NCBI GenBank assembly: GCA_034439615.1
Contig: JAWXAT010000031.1
Span: 1 to 64,000 of the forward strand
Length of the DNA: 64,000 nt
Source of the DNA: Oligoflexia bacterium
Lineage (GTDB): Bacteria; Bdellovibrionota; Bdellovibrionia; JABDDW01
Reading direction: 5' to 3'
This document shows positions 9,100-17,718 of the stretch, piece after piece. Under the pieces are notes generated by a model that ran no database searches, had not been told where the DNA came from, and was given only the letters and a program-made list of their open reading frames with translations. The translations under genes and the position numbers were made by a program. Position 1 is the first letter of the stretch. The number at the start of each line of letters is the position of its first letter.

Positions 9100-9906
9100 A
9101 TGTTTAGCAAAAAGCAAACAGCCTTAAAATTTCTCATTTTTGCCACTATTCTGTTTTCCACGACCATGGCAAAAGCTGAGCCTCGCGTGCTTTTAAATGA
9201 GGGCATTAACGCCTATCAACAAGGCCAGTGGGATCTCGCCCGTGAAAAATTTAGCCAACTCCTCGGTGATAAGCGTTGGGAATTTGTGGGGCTCTACAAT
9301 TTGGGCAATGTCGCAACGCGACAAAAACATTTTGGTGAAGCACTCGGGTATTTCCGTCGAGCCCTCGCACTTAAACCCCAAGATAAAGACACCTGGTTTA
9401 ACTATCGTTTTGTTTTAAATAATACTCCCAATCAACTAGCCCTTGGTCGAAACCTTAGTAACTATGAGTTTATCAGAAATGAATATCTTAATCGGTTTTC
9501 GTTTACCCAGTCTTTGATCGTGCTTTTTTTTGCATCACTCTTCATGCTTTGGAATTTGTACAAGTACATTCGAAATTATAAATTCAAAGGAGAAGAAGAC
9601 AAAAGCCTCGGTGTTCCGCCACTACTACTTATTATTTGGGGAATTCTATTTTTGGTTTCTATTTCCAGCTCTACTCTTAAACTCATTGACACCTTCACAG
9701 AACGCGGAACAATTGTTGTAGCAAAGGTTGATTTGCGAAGTGGACCCAGCGAAACCAACGCCTCTATGTCAGAACTCACCGAGGGACTCGAAGTACTCGT
9801 TCAGTCTGATGAGAAAGATTGGAAGCAAGTGACACATCCTAATGGACTCACGGGTTGGGTGCCAAAAAATTCTATTATGACCACGACAGGCTGGGGGCCT
9901 TGGTGA
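9100..9906 (+). CDS. BatE-like TPR and SH3 membrane protein
   Basis: 268 residues from the ATG at 9100, chosen because it gives a good signal peptide (cleavage after AKA); the frame is open further upstream into the divergent gene. Next come TPR units (about 28-105, including YNLGNVATRQKHFGEALGYF), two transmembrane segments (about 130-150 and 170-190) and a C-terminal bacterial SH3 domain (VDLRSGPS to GWVPKNSI). This order matches BatE of the Bat aerotolerance cluster, but no MoxR, BatA or BatD gene is present. It probably acts in envelope assembly or stress. The stop overlaps the next start. Confidence 0.7.
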   Translation: MFSKKQTALKFLIFATILFSTTMAKAEPRVLLNEGINAYQQGQWDLAREKFSQLLGDKRWEFVGLYNLGNVATRQKHFGEALGYFRRALALKPQDKDTWFNYRFVLNNTPNQLALGRNLSNYEFIRNEYLNRFSFTQSLIVLFFASLFMLWNLYKYIRNYKFKGEEDKSLGVPPLLLIIWGILFLVSISSSTLKLIDTFTERGTIVVAKVDLRSGPSETNASMSELTEGLEVLVQSDEKDWKQVTHPNGLTGWVPKNSIMTTTGWGPW

Positions 9907-10487
9907 ATTTTCTTTGGGATAATATTTTTAAGCGTTTAGAAAGAGAACAAGATATTGGCGCCATCTTGGCCAACAATATTCTTTTTAGAAATCTTTCTAA
10001 AAGTGAATTGAAATTCATCGAAAAAATTATTCACATCAGAAAATACCGAGCAGGTGAAACCATTTTTCGCCAAAATGAAAATGGCGTGGGAATGTATATC
10101 GTCGTTAAAGGTCGCGTGGATATCAGCATCATCGACGAAATTTTACTCGAGCCAAACACAGAAAAAGAAGTGGTTGTCACTCGTCTTGAGCCTGGTGATT
10201 TTTTTGGTGAACTTTCCCTTGTTGAAGAAATAAGTCGCCGCTCTGCAACCGCAATTTCTAGTGAAGACACCGTACTTATTGGTTTTTTCAAACCTGATTT
10301 ATTAGAAATTTTAGAGAGAAGCCCCTCTATTGGAGTAAAAGTTGTATTTCGCCTCGCAGAAGTCTTAGGAAGAAGACTTAAAGAAACCACGGAAAAAATC
10401 TCCCAACTGAAGAAGGAAATTCGACTTCTCGGGGAGCTTCATGAGGTTCAACATGACACCCGATCAGCAACGCCAGAAAATCGTTAA
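9903..10487 (+). CDS. Cyclic-nucleotide-binding-domain protein without HTH
   Basis: 194 residues from the GTG at 9903, which overlaps the previous stop (GTGA) and has a GGGGG ribosome-binding site. The centre is a cNMP-binding beta-roll: FRNLSKSELKFI, GETIFRQNENG, MYIVVKGRVDI and the phosphate-binding-cassette region PGDFFGELSLVEE with RRSAT. The C-terminus is a helix/coiled coil, not a Crp-type helix-turn-helix, so this is a binding or tethering protein rather than a classical transcription factor. The last 47 bases overlap the permease gene, so both are probably made together. The ligand is unknown. Confidence 0.8.
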   Translation: MNFLWDNIFKRLEREQDIGAILANNILFRNLSKSELKFIEKIIHIRKYRAGETIFRQNENGVGMYIVVKGRVDISIIDEILLEPNTEKEVVVTRLEPGDFFGELSLVEEISRRSATAISSEDTVLIGFFKPDLLEILERSPSIGVKVVFRLAEVLGRRLKETTEKISQLKKEIRLLGELHEVQHDTRSATPENR

Positions 10488-11517
10488 ACGCGAACGCTGG
10501 ATAAAACTCACTATCGTCGCTGTTATTCTCATCAGTGCGCTGGTTGTTCTCTTGGCAATCCCAGGCATGTTGGTTTCTTTTCTCATCGCCTTTGTCATCA
10601 CTTATTTATTTAAACCGCCAGTAAATTATCTTGAGCGTATGGGAGTCGGCCGAACTATTGCGATATTAATTCCCTTTATTGTTTTGGGCGGAATCATCGC
10701 CACCTCTTCAAGCATTCTTATTCCTAAAGCGGCTGATCAAATTTCAGCTCTTCAACTCGAACTTCCAAAATACATCAAAGGTGTGAGTGACATTACGATT
10801 AGGCATACGAAAAAATTCAACTCCGCATTGTCACAATTTTCTAGCGTGAATTTATCTGAAAAAATAGAACTCTGGCTCCAAGGTGCATCTGGGTCATTAC
10901 TCATAAGCATTCCAAATTGGGTCACTCAACTCTTTACGACCATGATACTGGCTCCATTTTTTGCTTTTTTTATGCTTCGTGATGGGCGAGAGATCAGCCG
11001 CCAACTCTTAGGCTTTGTACCGAATCATCTATTTGAGCTGTCGTTAAATCTCATGTACCAAATCAATCAACAACTTGGGGGGTTTATTCGCGCCCGCCTT
11101 TTAGAATCAGTTATCGTTGGCGTAGTTGTGTGGCTGGGTTTATCTATCATGGGCTTTCCCTACAGTGCTATTTTGGCAGTATTTGCCGGCTTAACAAATC
11201 TCATTCCTTATATTGGCCCCATCATCGGAGCAGTTCCGGCCATCATCGTAGCCATGGTTAATCAAGAGGGGGGTACTTCCACCATAGCCCTCGTGGGCTT
11301 GGTTTACCTCATAGCTCAAATTGTCGATATGCTCGTAATTATTCCACTTGTTATTGCTAAGATCGTCGATCTTCACCCTGTAACGGTCGTTATCGTTATT
11401 ATTACTGGGGGGCAATTTATGGGGGTTTTAGGAATGATTATTTCCATACCCGTCGCCAGTATTATCAAACTAACCTTTACGGTCTTCTATAACCATGTTG
11501 TAGACTTTCGCAGCTAA
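10441..11517 (+). CDS. AI-2E family transporter (YdiK/PerM-like)
   Basis: 358 residues, AI-2 exporter superfamily. About eight hydrophobic segments fall in the usual pattern: two near the N-terminus (about 24-60 and 75-95), a soluble loop (about 100-160), then a helical bundle. The signature GLTNLIPYIGPIIGAVPA is visible, followed by PVASIIKL. The ATG at 10441 has a GGGGAG site; a second ATG lies four codons on. Family members carry out signals, polyamines or ions, and the substrate here cannot be told from sequence. Overlap with the cyclic-nucleotide-binding gene suggests functional linkage. Confidence 0.85.
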   Translation: MRFNMTPDQQRQKIVKRERWIKLTIVAVILISALVVLLAIPGMLVSFLIAFVITYLFKPPVNYLERMGVGRTIAILIPFIVLGGIIATSSSILIPKAADQISALQLELPKYIKGVSDITIRHTKKFNSALSQFSSVNLSEKIELWLQGASGSLLISIPNWVTQLFTTMILAPFFAFFMLRDGREISRQLLGFVPNHLFELSLNLMYQINQQLGGFIRARLLESVIVGVVVWLGLSIMGFPYSAILAVFAGLTNLIPYIGPIIGAVPAIIVAMVNQEGGTSTIALVGLVYLIAQIVDMLVIIPLVIAKIVDLHPVTVVIVIITGGQFMGVLGMIISIPVASIIKLTFTVFYNHVVDFRS

Positions 11518-11538
11518 TTTGCTATAGACTCTGGCCAT

Positions 11539-12309
11539 ATGTTTAACCGCGTCAAAAAAACCTATGTTATCGCTTTTTGTGTAATGAGTCTCATGGCTTC
11601 TGTCATGGGCTGTTCATCTGGCGATCTCTCTGAAAGCGCCACACCCGAAGGTGCATTTAAAGCAGCTGAAGAATTTGAAAAAGACGAACGATACGAAGAA
11701 GCCATCACTAAATTTAATGAAGTTAAAAACAAACATCCTTACAGTCGCTATGCTGTTGAGGCTGAACTCCATGTAGCCGACATTCATTATAAAAAAGAAT
11801 CCTATCTAGAAGCTCAAAATGCTTATCAATTATTTAAAGATTTTCATCCCAAAAATCCAAAGATTGATTATGTCACTTATAGATTGGCCATGAGTTACTA
11901 TTTGCAATTGCCCGACACAACTGACAGAGATTTATCTCCGGCGTACAAAGCTGTTCAGTTTTTTGATGAAGTTATAAATTCGTATAGCACTTCACAATAT
12001 GTGAAAGAATCTACAGATAAAAAAAATGAAGCCCTTCGAATGCTTGCTGAAAAAGAAGCATATATCGGAAACTTCTATTACATACGCAACATCTATGACT
12101 CAGCAATGAAACGCTATGATGAATTAGTTAAAAAATACCCCGATCGAGGTTTTGATGAAGAAGCCCTTTATCGTGCAGGTGTTAGTGCTTTTGAAACAGG
12201 CAATAAAGATTTAGGCAAACAATACATTCAACAGTTATTGGCGAAATATCCCAATGGCAGTTACGCCAGCAATGGAAAGAGCGCTCTCGAAAAATATGGC
12301 AATCGTTGA
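11539..12309 (+). CDS. bamD: Outer membrane assembly lipoprotein BamD
   Basis: 256 residues. A lipoprotein signal ends MGC-SSG, so the mature protein is anchored by Cys25. About five TPR units follow, beginning FKAAEEFEKDERYEEAITKF and PYSRYAVEAELHVADIHY, the arrangement typical of BamD/YfiO. It is an essential partner of BamA in inserting beta-barrel proteins into the outer membrane. The PYSRYA-type motif and length (E. coli 245) make the identification firm. Its 3' end overlaps the following TPR gene by 14 bases. Confidence 0.92.
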   Translation: MFNRVKKTYVIAFCVMSLMASVMGCSSGDLSESATPEGAFKAAEEFEKDERYEEAITKFNEVKNKHPYSRYAVEAELHVADIHYKKESYLEAQNAYQLFKDFHPKNPKIDYVTYRLAMSYYLQLPDTTDRDLSPAYKAVQFFDEVINSYSTSQYVKESTDKKNEALRMLAEKEAYIGNFYYIRNIYDSAMKRYDELVKKYPDRGFDEEALYRAGVSAFETGNKDLGKQYIQQLLAKYPNGSYASNGKSALEKYGNR

Positions 12310-13015
12310 CGAACGTGAACTCCTAGAAACAGCCCGAGAGAAGTTTCGCAATGGTCAAATGGCCGTCGCCGAAAGACTCTTGCAACAACTCATATTGCTT
12401 AATAATAAAATTCCTGAAGTTTATCATATGCTCGCCACCATTTATTATGATCAAGGCAAGTTCACACGCGCCATTCAAACATTTAAACGCGCCCTAGAAA
12501 TTGATCCTGGATACACCGACGCAAGTGTAGGTCTCTCAATTATTTATAATGACCTTGGAAAATACGAAGAAGGTAAAGCTGTGTTTTTAGAAGCACAGCG
12601 CGTACTCGCTCAAACAAAAACTAAAGGTGATCCCTATATTGAAGAGCGATTATCAGCAAAACATCTTGAGCTTGGTGATTTGTACTATCAATATCATCGC
12701 TATGATGAGGCACTCGAGCAGTACTACAAAGCCGCCACACTCACTTCACGAAAACCAGATGTGCAAATGAAGGTGGTGGAAGTTTACCTACGTAAAAACC
12801 AAGGTAGTAAAGCCGTAAAAGAACTTAAAAAAATTGTTGAAACATATCCAACCTATTTGCCAGGTAAATTAAAATTAGGCGTAGTGTATTACAATTCAAA
12901 TCGTGTTGTTGAGGCCATTCAAGAATGGGAAACTGTTCTTATGCGCGATCCGATGCACGCTGATGCACTCAATTATATCAAGCTCGCACAAGAAGTCGGC
13001 GTTACGAGTCTTTGA
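12296..13015 (+). CDS. Cytoplasmic TPR protein
   Basis: 239 residues from the ATG at 12296, which overlaps the bamD stop region. There is no signal peptide. Clear TPR repeats include YHMLATIYYDQGKFTRAIQT, ASVGLSIIYNDLGKYEEGKA, LELGDLYYQYHRYDEALEQY and KLGVVYYNSNRVVEAIQEW, so essentially the whole protein is a TPR solenoid for protein contacts. Its stop overlaps the hpt start (TGATG). The partner is unknown; linkage to bamD may reflect operon history more than joint function. Confidence 0.8.
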   Translation: MAIVDERELLETAREKFRNGQMAVAERLLQQLILLNNKIPEVYHMLATIYYDQGKFTRAIQTFKRALEIDPGYTDASVGLSIIYNDLGKYEEGKAVFLEAQRVLAQTKTKGDPYIEERLSAKHLELGDLYYQYHRYDEALEQYYKAATLTSRKPDVQMKVVEVYLRKNQGSKAVKELKKIVETYPTYLPGKLKLGVVYYNSNRVVEAIQEWETVLMRDPMHADALNYIKLAQEVGVTSL

Positions 13016-13539
13016 TGTTTAAAGAAAAAGCACTCCCCTATATCTCTGCCTCTGAAATTTCAGAAATCTGCAATCGCCTCGGCAAACAAATTGAAAAAGA
13101 CTATACCGGCAAAGAACTTGTGGTTATTTGCATTCTCAAAGGTAGCATTATTTTTACCGCTGATCTTATTAGATGCATTAATCTCCCCATGAAAATTGAA
13201 TTTGTAAGGCTCTCAAGTTATGGCAACTCAACTGAGAGTTCAGGTCATGTACGAATTTTAAAAGATGTTACTTCAGATATTCGAGACAAAGACGTTTTAG
13301 TTGTAGAAGATATTTTAGATACAGGTCACACACTTAGCTTTTTTAAAAACCATCTCGCCGCCTCAAAACCTCGTTCACTCAAAATCTGCACACTTCTTGA
13401 TAAACCCGCAAGGCGTTTGGCAGAAATTGAAGCCGACTACTGTGGCAAGGCCATTGAAGACCGATTTGTTGTAGGATACGGATTGGATTATTCTGAGAAA
13501 TGTCGCAATTACCCTGATATTCTATACGTCAAAACTTAA
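13015..13539 (+). CDS. hpt: Hypoxanthine phosphoribosyltransferase
   Basis: 174 residues. It converts hypoxanthine or guanine and PRPP to IMP or GMP. The PRPP-binding loop VLVVEDILDTGHT is intact, as are ILKGSIIF near the N-terminus, the flexible-loop segment RLSSYGNST and the C-terminal DRFVVGYGLDY that holds the purine. The ATG overlaps the upstream stop (TGATG), so an in-frame TTG at 13012 is not needed. Purine salvage here complements the nucleoside phosphorylase genes at 27-30 kb. Confidence 0.93.
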   Translation: MFKEKALPYISASEISEICNRLGKQIEKDYTGKELVVICILKGSIIFTADLIRCINLPMKIEFVRLSSYGNSTESSGHVRILKDVTSDIRDKDVLVVEDILDTGHTLSFFKNHLAASKPRSLKICTLLDKPARRLAEIEADYCGKAIEDRFVVGYGLDYSEKCRNYPDILYVKT

Positions 13540-13552
13540 TTAGCCCCCAATC

Positions 13553-14104
13553 ATGCAAATCGAAACTAAAAGATTAATTTTACGCGATCAAGTTTTTGAA
13601 GATTGGCGTGATATTCACGAATACGCTAAAGACTCTGAATTTTCTAAATACGAGCACTGGGGCCCAAACACTGAAGAAGACACAAAGAATTTTGTTCTCA
13701 GTAATATTGAAAGAGCAAAGGGTACTCGGAGATATAAATTTGATTTCTCAGTGGTAGATAAAAAAACTTCAAAAGTTATCGGAGGAGTTGGCCTTAGGCG
13801 AGAGAGCGAAACAAGCTCAGTGGGTAGTATTGGCTATGCTATACACCCGCTTTATCAAAACCTAGGTTTTGCAACTGAAGCTGTAAACGCATTATATGAA
13901 TTTGGTTTTAACGCTTTAAAACTTCAAGTGCTTTGGGCAACTGCTGACGTTTTAAACAATGCCTCTTATAAAGTCATGGAAAAATCAGGGATGAAGCGTG
14001 TAGGTCTTATTCTTAGACATAAAGAATTTAAAATGGCCTGGCATGATAGTTATCGTTATGAAATCACATCGGTAGATTATTTTAAATTAGCGGGTGTAAT
14101 TTAA
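13553..14104 (+). CDS. GNAT N-acetyltransferase (RimJ/RimL type)
   Basis: 183 residues. The N-terminal ETKRLILRD is typical of the RimJ/RimL branch, with the acetyl-CoA-binding segment IGYAIHPLYQNLGFATEAV and the conserved C-terminal VLNNASYKVMEKSGMKRVG. It probably acetylates a protein N-terminus or a small amine; the acceptor cannot be predicted. It follows hpt after 13 bases. Its last four bases overlap the stop of the convergent microprotein gene. Confidence 0.85.
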   Translation: MQIETKRLILRDQVFEDWRDIHEYAKDSEFSKYEHWGPNTEEDTKNFVLSNIERAKGTRRYKFDFSVVDKKTSKVIGGVGLRRESETSSVGSIGYAIHPLYQNLGFATEAVNALYEFGFNALKLQVLWATADVLNNASYKVMEKSGMKRVGLILRHKEFKMAWHDSYRYEITSVDYFKLAGVI

Positions 14105-14175
14105 TGTACCAAAACGTTCATTACAAAAAATGCTATTGCTGACAAAATAAATGCTACAACTAAATTTCCACTCAT
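14101..14175 (-). CDS. 24-residue single-pass membrane microprotein
   Basis: An ATG at 14175, preceded by AAGGAAGC as ribosome-binding site, opens 24 codons ending in TAA at 14101. The product starts MSGN, has a hydrophobic core from about residue 5 to 23 with no charged residue, and ends VLVH, so it should be one transmembrane helix. Small size puts it below common gene-calling limits. It lies downstream of rimO on the same strand and could be part of that transcript. Similar microproteins often bind and modulate larger membrane complexes; no partner is evident. Confidence 0.5.
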   Translation of the reverse strand: MSGNLVVAFILSAIAFFVMNVLVH

Positions 14176-14233
14176 GCTTCCTTGCCTCTTTCTTATGTTG
14201 CTAAATCTGTGCTGTTTTTGCTTATGAAGCTGC

Positions 14234-14256
14234 GTCATTTGCCTAAAACAAATGAC
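14234..14256. other. Hairpin between rimO and the microprotein gene
   Basis: GTCATTTG and CAAATGAC form a perfect 8-bp stem with a 7-base loop (CCTAAAA). It can be extended by GCTG/CAGC across a short bulge. No T-run follows on either strand, so it is not a standard intrinsic terminator. It may be an mRNA-processing or stabilising structure in the rimO transcript. The rest of the region between 14176 and 14287 holds no gene. Confidence 0.45.
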
Positions 14257-14287
14257 AGCACTATTAGATCGAAACTATTCGAAACCG

Positions 14288-15664
14288 TCAACCTACGATT
14301 TCACCAACTAGATCATAGTCGTGACTATCAGTAATTTTCACATTTACGATTTCACCAATTTTAGCATCACCAGAAGTGATAAGTACAATCCCGTCAATCT
14401 CGGGAGCTTGTTCTTGAGTTCGACCTTTTAAGAGTAAATCTGTCTCTTCAGAAAGACCTTCAATCAAAACCGGAACAATGCGCCCAACTTGCTTTTGATG
14501 TTGTTCTCTACTGATATCAGCTTGCATTCGCATGAGTTCATCTTTGCGACGATTTTTGGTCGCCTCATCAATCTGATCAGGCATCTTACCCGCGGCAGTT
14601 ATGTCTTCTGGACTATATTCAAAACATCCTACGCGGTCAAAGCGTTGTTCTTTTACAAAAGCCTTGAGTTCTTGAAAATCTTCTTCAGTTTCACCAGGAA
14701 ATCCTACGATAAATTGAGTTCTAATGATGGCCTCGGGAATTTCTTTTCGAATCATTGCAAGAATCTCAACGATCTCTTCTTTGGTCATCTTACGATTCAT
14801 ACGTTTAAGTACTGAGTTTGAGATGTGCTGTAAGGGCATATCAAAGTACTTAGCAAGATTTGCACGCTCTTTAATGAGCCCAACCATCTCAGGCGTGATT
14901 CCATCAGGGTACAGATACAAAACTCTGATCCAATCTAAGCCCTTAACCTTTGAAAGCTCATCAAGAAGTGTAACGGGAGATTCTTTCGCATTTACGTCTT
15001 TACGTCGTAAATCCCAACCAAAATCAGTGAAGTCATGGGAAACAACGTTGATCTCACGCACACCTGTTGAAACGAGGCGCTCAGCTTCTTTAATAATATT
15101 AGGAAGCGTTCGTGATTGAAGATTGCCACGGATCTTTGGAATAGCACAAAAAGCACATCGCTTAAGACAACCCTCAGCAATTTTTAAATAGGATGTATAA
15201 AATGGCTGAGTATTAATACGCGGAGCATTTTCTTCTTGAAGATAAGTCGGAAGATTAAAAAATGATTTTTGAGCCTTTAGTTTATCCGCCTCATCCAAAA
15301 TTTCAGTGATCTTGTGAAATTCACCTGTTCCGATAAAAAGATCAGCCTCTGGAAGGCTTTCAATCAACTCATCTTTGTAACGCTGAGTAAGACAACCAGC
15401 AACAACCAGCTTCATATGCTCTTTGCCTTTGGTTTTATATTCCGCCATTTCAAGAATGGTACTGATTGACTCTTGTTTTGCTGAGTCAATAAAACCACAG
15501 GTATTAACAATAATCGCGTCTGCTTGTTCAGGTTTTTGGGTGATTTTGTATTCAGCACCCACCAAGTGACCCAACATGATTTCGCTATCTACAAGGTTTT
15601 TAGGGCAACCAAGACTTACGAAATGAACAAATTTTTGCTTTTGATTTATTATAGGCTCTAACAT
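14288..15664 (-). CDS. rimO: Ribosomal protein S12 methylthiotransferase RimO
   Basis: 458 residues. It uses radical SAM chemistry to add a methylthio group to an Asp of ribosomal protein S12. Domain order is the N-terminal MTTase domain (SLGCPKNLVDSE, VNTCGFID, AGCLTQRY), the radical SAM core with GCLKRCAFCAIPKIRG holding the CxxxCxxC iron-sulfur triad, and a C-terminal TRAM domain (about 395-458). The first-domain Cys residues of the second cluster are present. The SLGCPKNLVDSE form separates RimO from MiaB. It lies four bases after yajQ. Confidence 0.96.
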   Translation of the reverse strand: MLEPIINQKQKFVHFVSLGCPKNLVDSEIMLGHLVGAEYKITQKPEQADAIIVNTCGFIDSAKQESISTILEMAEYKTKGKEHMKLVVAGCLTQRYKDELIESLPEADLFIGTGEFHKITEILDEADKLKAQKSFFNLPTYLQEENAPRINTQPFYTSYLKIAEGCLKRCAFCAIPKIRGNLQSRTLPNIIKEAERLVSTGVREINVVSHDFTDFGWDLRRKDVNAKESPVTLLDELSKVKGLDWIRVLYLYPDGITPEMVGLIKERANLAKYFDMPLQHISNSVLKRMNRKMTKEEIVEILAMIRKEIPEAIIRTQFIVGFPGETEEDFQELKAFVKEQRFDRVGCFEYSPEDITAAGKMPDQIDEATKNRRKDELMRMQADISREQHQKQVGRIVPVLIEGLSEETDLLLKGRTQEQAPEIDGIVLITSGDAKIGEIVNVKITDSHDYDLVGEIVG

Positions 15665-15668
15665 TTAA

Positions 15669-16154
15669 TTACGACCTCATATTTACAAATTGCAGAGGAA
15701 CACCAACATCTTTAGTTTTTAAAACCTGCATCACTGTTTGCAACTCATCAATGCTTTTGCTCGTAACGCGAACTAGATCATCTTGAATAGCGGGGTTAGC
15801 TTTATACTTACCCTCTTTAATAACAGCACATACTTCTTTTGCTTTTTCTTTAGTGAGCCCATTAATGAGTTTTACCTCTTGACGAAGAGCACCCATTGAA
15901 GCCTCTACTTCTTTTTGATAATCAAGCGCCCGTAGACTTACTCCACGCTTGATAAGTTTTGACTCAAGAATTTCCTTTAGCGCTTTAAGTTTGTAATCGT
16001 CATCCGCCAAAAGTTTGATTAAATCTTTTTCCAATTGTATTTCAGTTTTTGATCCACGAAAATCATAACGCGTTGAAATTTCTTTACGCGTTTGGTTGAT
16101 GGCGTTATCTACCTCTTGTAGATCTAACTTTGAAACAACATCAAATGATGGCAT
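15669..16154 (-). CDS. yajQ: YajQ-family nucleotide-binding protein
   Basis: 161 residues, DUF520/YajQ family. Strong family markers are [20 protein letters not shown] at the start, [11 protein letters not shown], and the C-terminal [14 protein letters not shown] with VPLQFVNMR. Relatives bind cyclic di-GMP or RNA and act as regulators, partly by contact with transcription factors. It sits between lolA and rimO in a tight minus-strand run (14 and 4 base gaps), probably one transcript. Confidence 0.95.
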   Translation of the reverse strand: MPSFDVVSKLDLQEVDNAINQTRKEISTRYDFRGSKTEIQLEKDLIKLLADDDYKLKALKEILESKLIKRGVSLRALDYQKEVEASMGALRQEVKLINGLTKEKAKEVCAVIKEGKYKANPAIQDDLVRVTSKSIDELQTVMQVLKTKDVGVPLQFVNMRS

Positions 16155-16168
16155 CTAACAAACCTCTA

Positions 16169-16852
16169 TTAGTCAATAAGTGTAACGTCGGAATTCTTGG
16201 GTGGAATAAATTTAAAAAGTTCATCTTCCATAGGAAGATCAAATTTAATATCAGAAAATTCAAGAGTCGTTGTGTTACTGATAGTGTCTTCAAACATTAT
16301 AGTTTCGATAGTTTTTGTTTTTTTATTTACAACCACGGTTAGCCAAATTACTTGGGCTTGTTTATCTTTTGGTTTTAGGTTGTATGAAACACTATCCCCA
16401 TTTGTAGTTTCACTTTTACTTACAAAGTCACTGGTAATGTGGCCCTGCCCCATTAAAAAAGCAACCAACGCTTGGGGCTGACTTTTCTTTGGTTGTTGCG
16501 CTTTTAATACTGCGATTTTTTCATCTTTTTCTGTCGGGAAATCTACAAGCCATACCGCATCTTTATTTACAACGATAAGTGAATGATCAGGCTCTGTGGT
16601 TTCCCAACGAAGTCTGCCACCTTTTTTAACTTGAATTTCACCTTGAGAAGTTTTTACTTTATCTAAGAGTTGTGATTTTACCGTTTTGGAGACATGCATT
16701 TTAACAGTTTGAGTATTGCGATAGCGATCTTCAACTTCACGCAAGTGTTTTGATGTTTTTGCCTGAGCATTGGAGAAAAACAGAACAGTCATAACAACAG
16801 TTGCAATGATGATCGTTAATTTTTTTGCAATAAATATGGAGAGGCTTTTCAT
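16169..16852 (-). CDS. lolA: Outer-membrane lipoprotein carrier LolA-like
   Basis: 227 residues with a signal peptide ending NAQA. The mature part matches the LolA/LolB half-barrel, with VKKGGRLRWETTEPDHSLIVV, DAVWLVDF and VWLTVVVNKKTKTIETIMFED. LolA ferries lipoproteins from the inner-membrane LolCDE complex across the periplasm. The window encodes many lipoproteins that need such a carrier. Distant LolA homologues with other lipid cargo exist, so symbol confidence is below family confidence. Confidence 0.85.
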   Translation of the reverse strand: MKSLSIFIAKKLTIIIATVVMTVLFFSNAQAKTSKHLREVEDRYRNTQTVKMHVSKTVKSQLLDKVKTSQGEIQVKKGGRLRWETTEPDHSLIVVNKDAVWLVDFPTEKDEKIAVLKAQQPKKSQPQALVAFLMGQGHITSDFVSKSETTNGDSVSYNLKPKDKQAQVIWLTVVVNKKTKTIETIMFEDTISNTTTLEFSDIKFDLPMEDELFKFIPPKNSDVTLID

Positions 16853-16861
16853 TCATTATAT

Positions 16862-17518
16862 CTACCAGATTTTAGGCATATTTTCAACCAAGCGAGGGGT
16901 AGATGACAGAGTAACCCCTAACGCTCTAGGTCTACCTAACGCATGCCAGGCTTGAAGAAGCGTCGAACCTGTTGTTATTACATCATCGACCAAAAGTAGT
17001 ACTCCCGATTGATGGCGTTCTTTCGATCCAGCGATCGTCCCACCAGAAAATGCAGTGCGCATATGAATTTCAACGCTCTGCCTTGCTTCAAGGGGCTTGA
17101 GTTTTTGAGCCTCAAAACCTTTGCGCTCAAGATGTTGGTCAAAGTATGGGGCACGAAAATAGTTGGCTAAATGTCTACCGATCCTCGCAGCATGATCAAG
17201 CTCACCCCAGTTTTGCGCAGGAACAGGAATTACACAGCCCACATGCTCAAACAATTGAGGACTAACTTTTTGAGCAAGACATTCAGTCAGAACAGCTGTG
17301 AGATTTTTTAAGTTCCCACCCTTTAAACTTCGAACAAGGCGCCCAGCTTCACCTATGTATTGAAAAAGCGAAACCACTGGCAGTATTTCACCGTTTTTAT
17401 CAGTTAATTCACGATAAATGAGATCACTTTGCAGAAAACTCTCTTGGCACTTAACACACAAAGAATCATGAAGGCGCCAAAGAATTTTATGACAAAGATG
17501 ACAAGAGTCGATGAGCAT
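16862..17518 (-). CDS. comF: ComF-family phosphoribosyltransferase-like protein
   Basis: 218 residues. An N-terminal zinc-ribbon (CHLCHK then CVKC) precedes a phosphoribosyltransferase fold with the PRPP motif LLVDDVITTGST. The order and length match ComF/GntX, needed for DNA uptake during transformation or, in GntX, for use of extracellular DNA. The link to DNA import fits the PilT and nucleoside-catabolic genes in the window, but no other competence gene is here. The product of the reaction is unknown for the family. Confidence 0.88.
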   Translation of the reverse strand: MLIDSCHLCHKILWRLHDSLCVKCQESFLQSDLIYRELTDKNGEILPVVSLFQYIGEAGRLVRSLKGGNLKNLTAVLTECLAQKVSPQLFEHVGCVIPVPAQNWGELDHAARIGRHLANYFRAPYFDQHLERKGFEAQKLKPLEARQSVEIHMRTAFSGGTIAGSKERHQSGVLLLVDDVITTGSTLLQAWHALGRPRALGVTLSSTPRLVENMPKIW

Positions 17519-17718
17519 GAAAGAGAGGTCTGCAAGATGCGCCTCAGGGCAGGTTTGATTTTATTAAACACCCGCTAAACAAAAACGGCTGTGCGTTCAT
17601 ATGCCGGACAATATCAAGCTCAAACCCTTCTGAGTTTCTTCTGGCACGGATCAACGTTATGCTTTGAAAATTACTAAAGAAAATGTTAAATTCTTCTTAA
17701 AGAAATGGAAGCTCTGGC

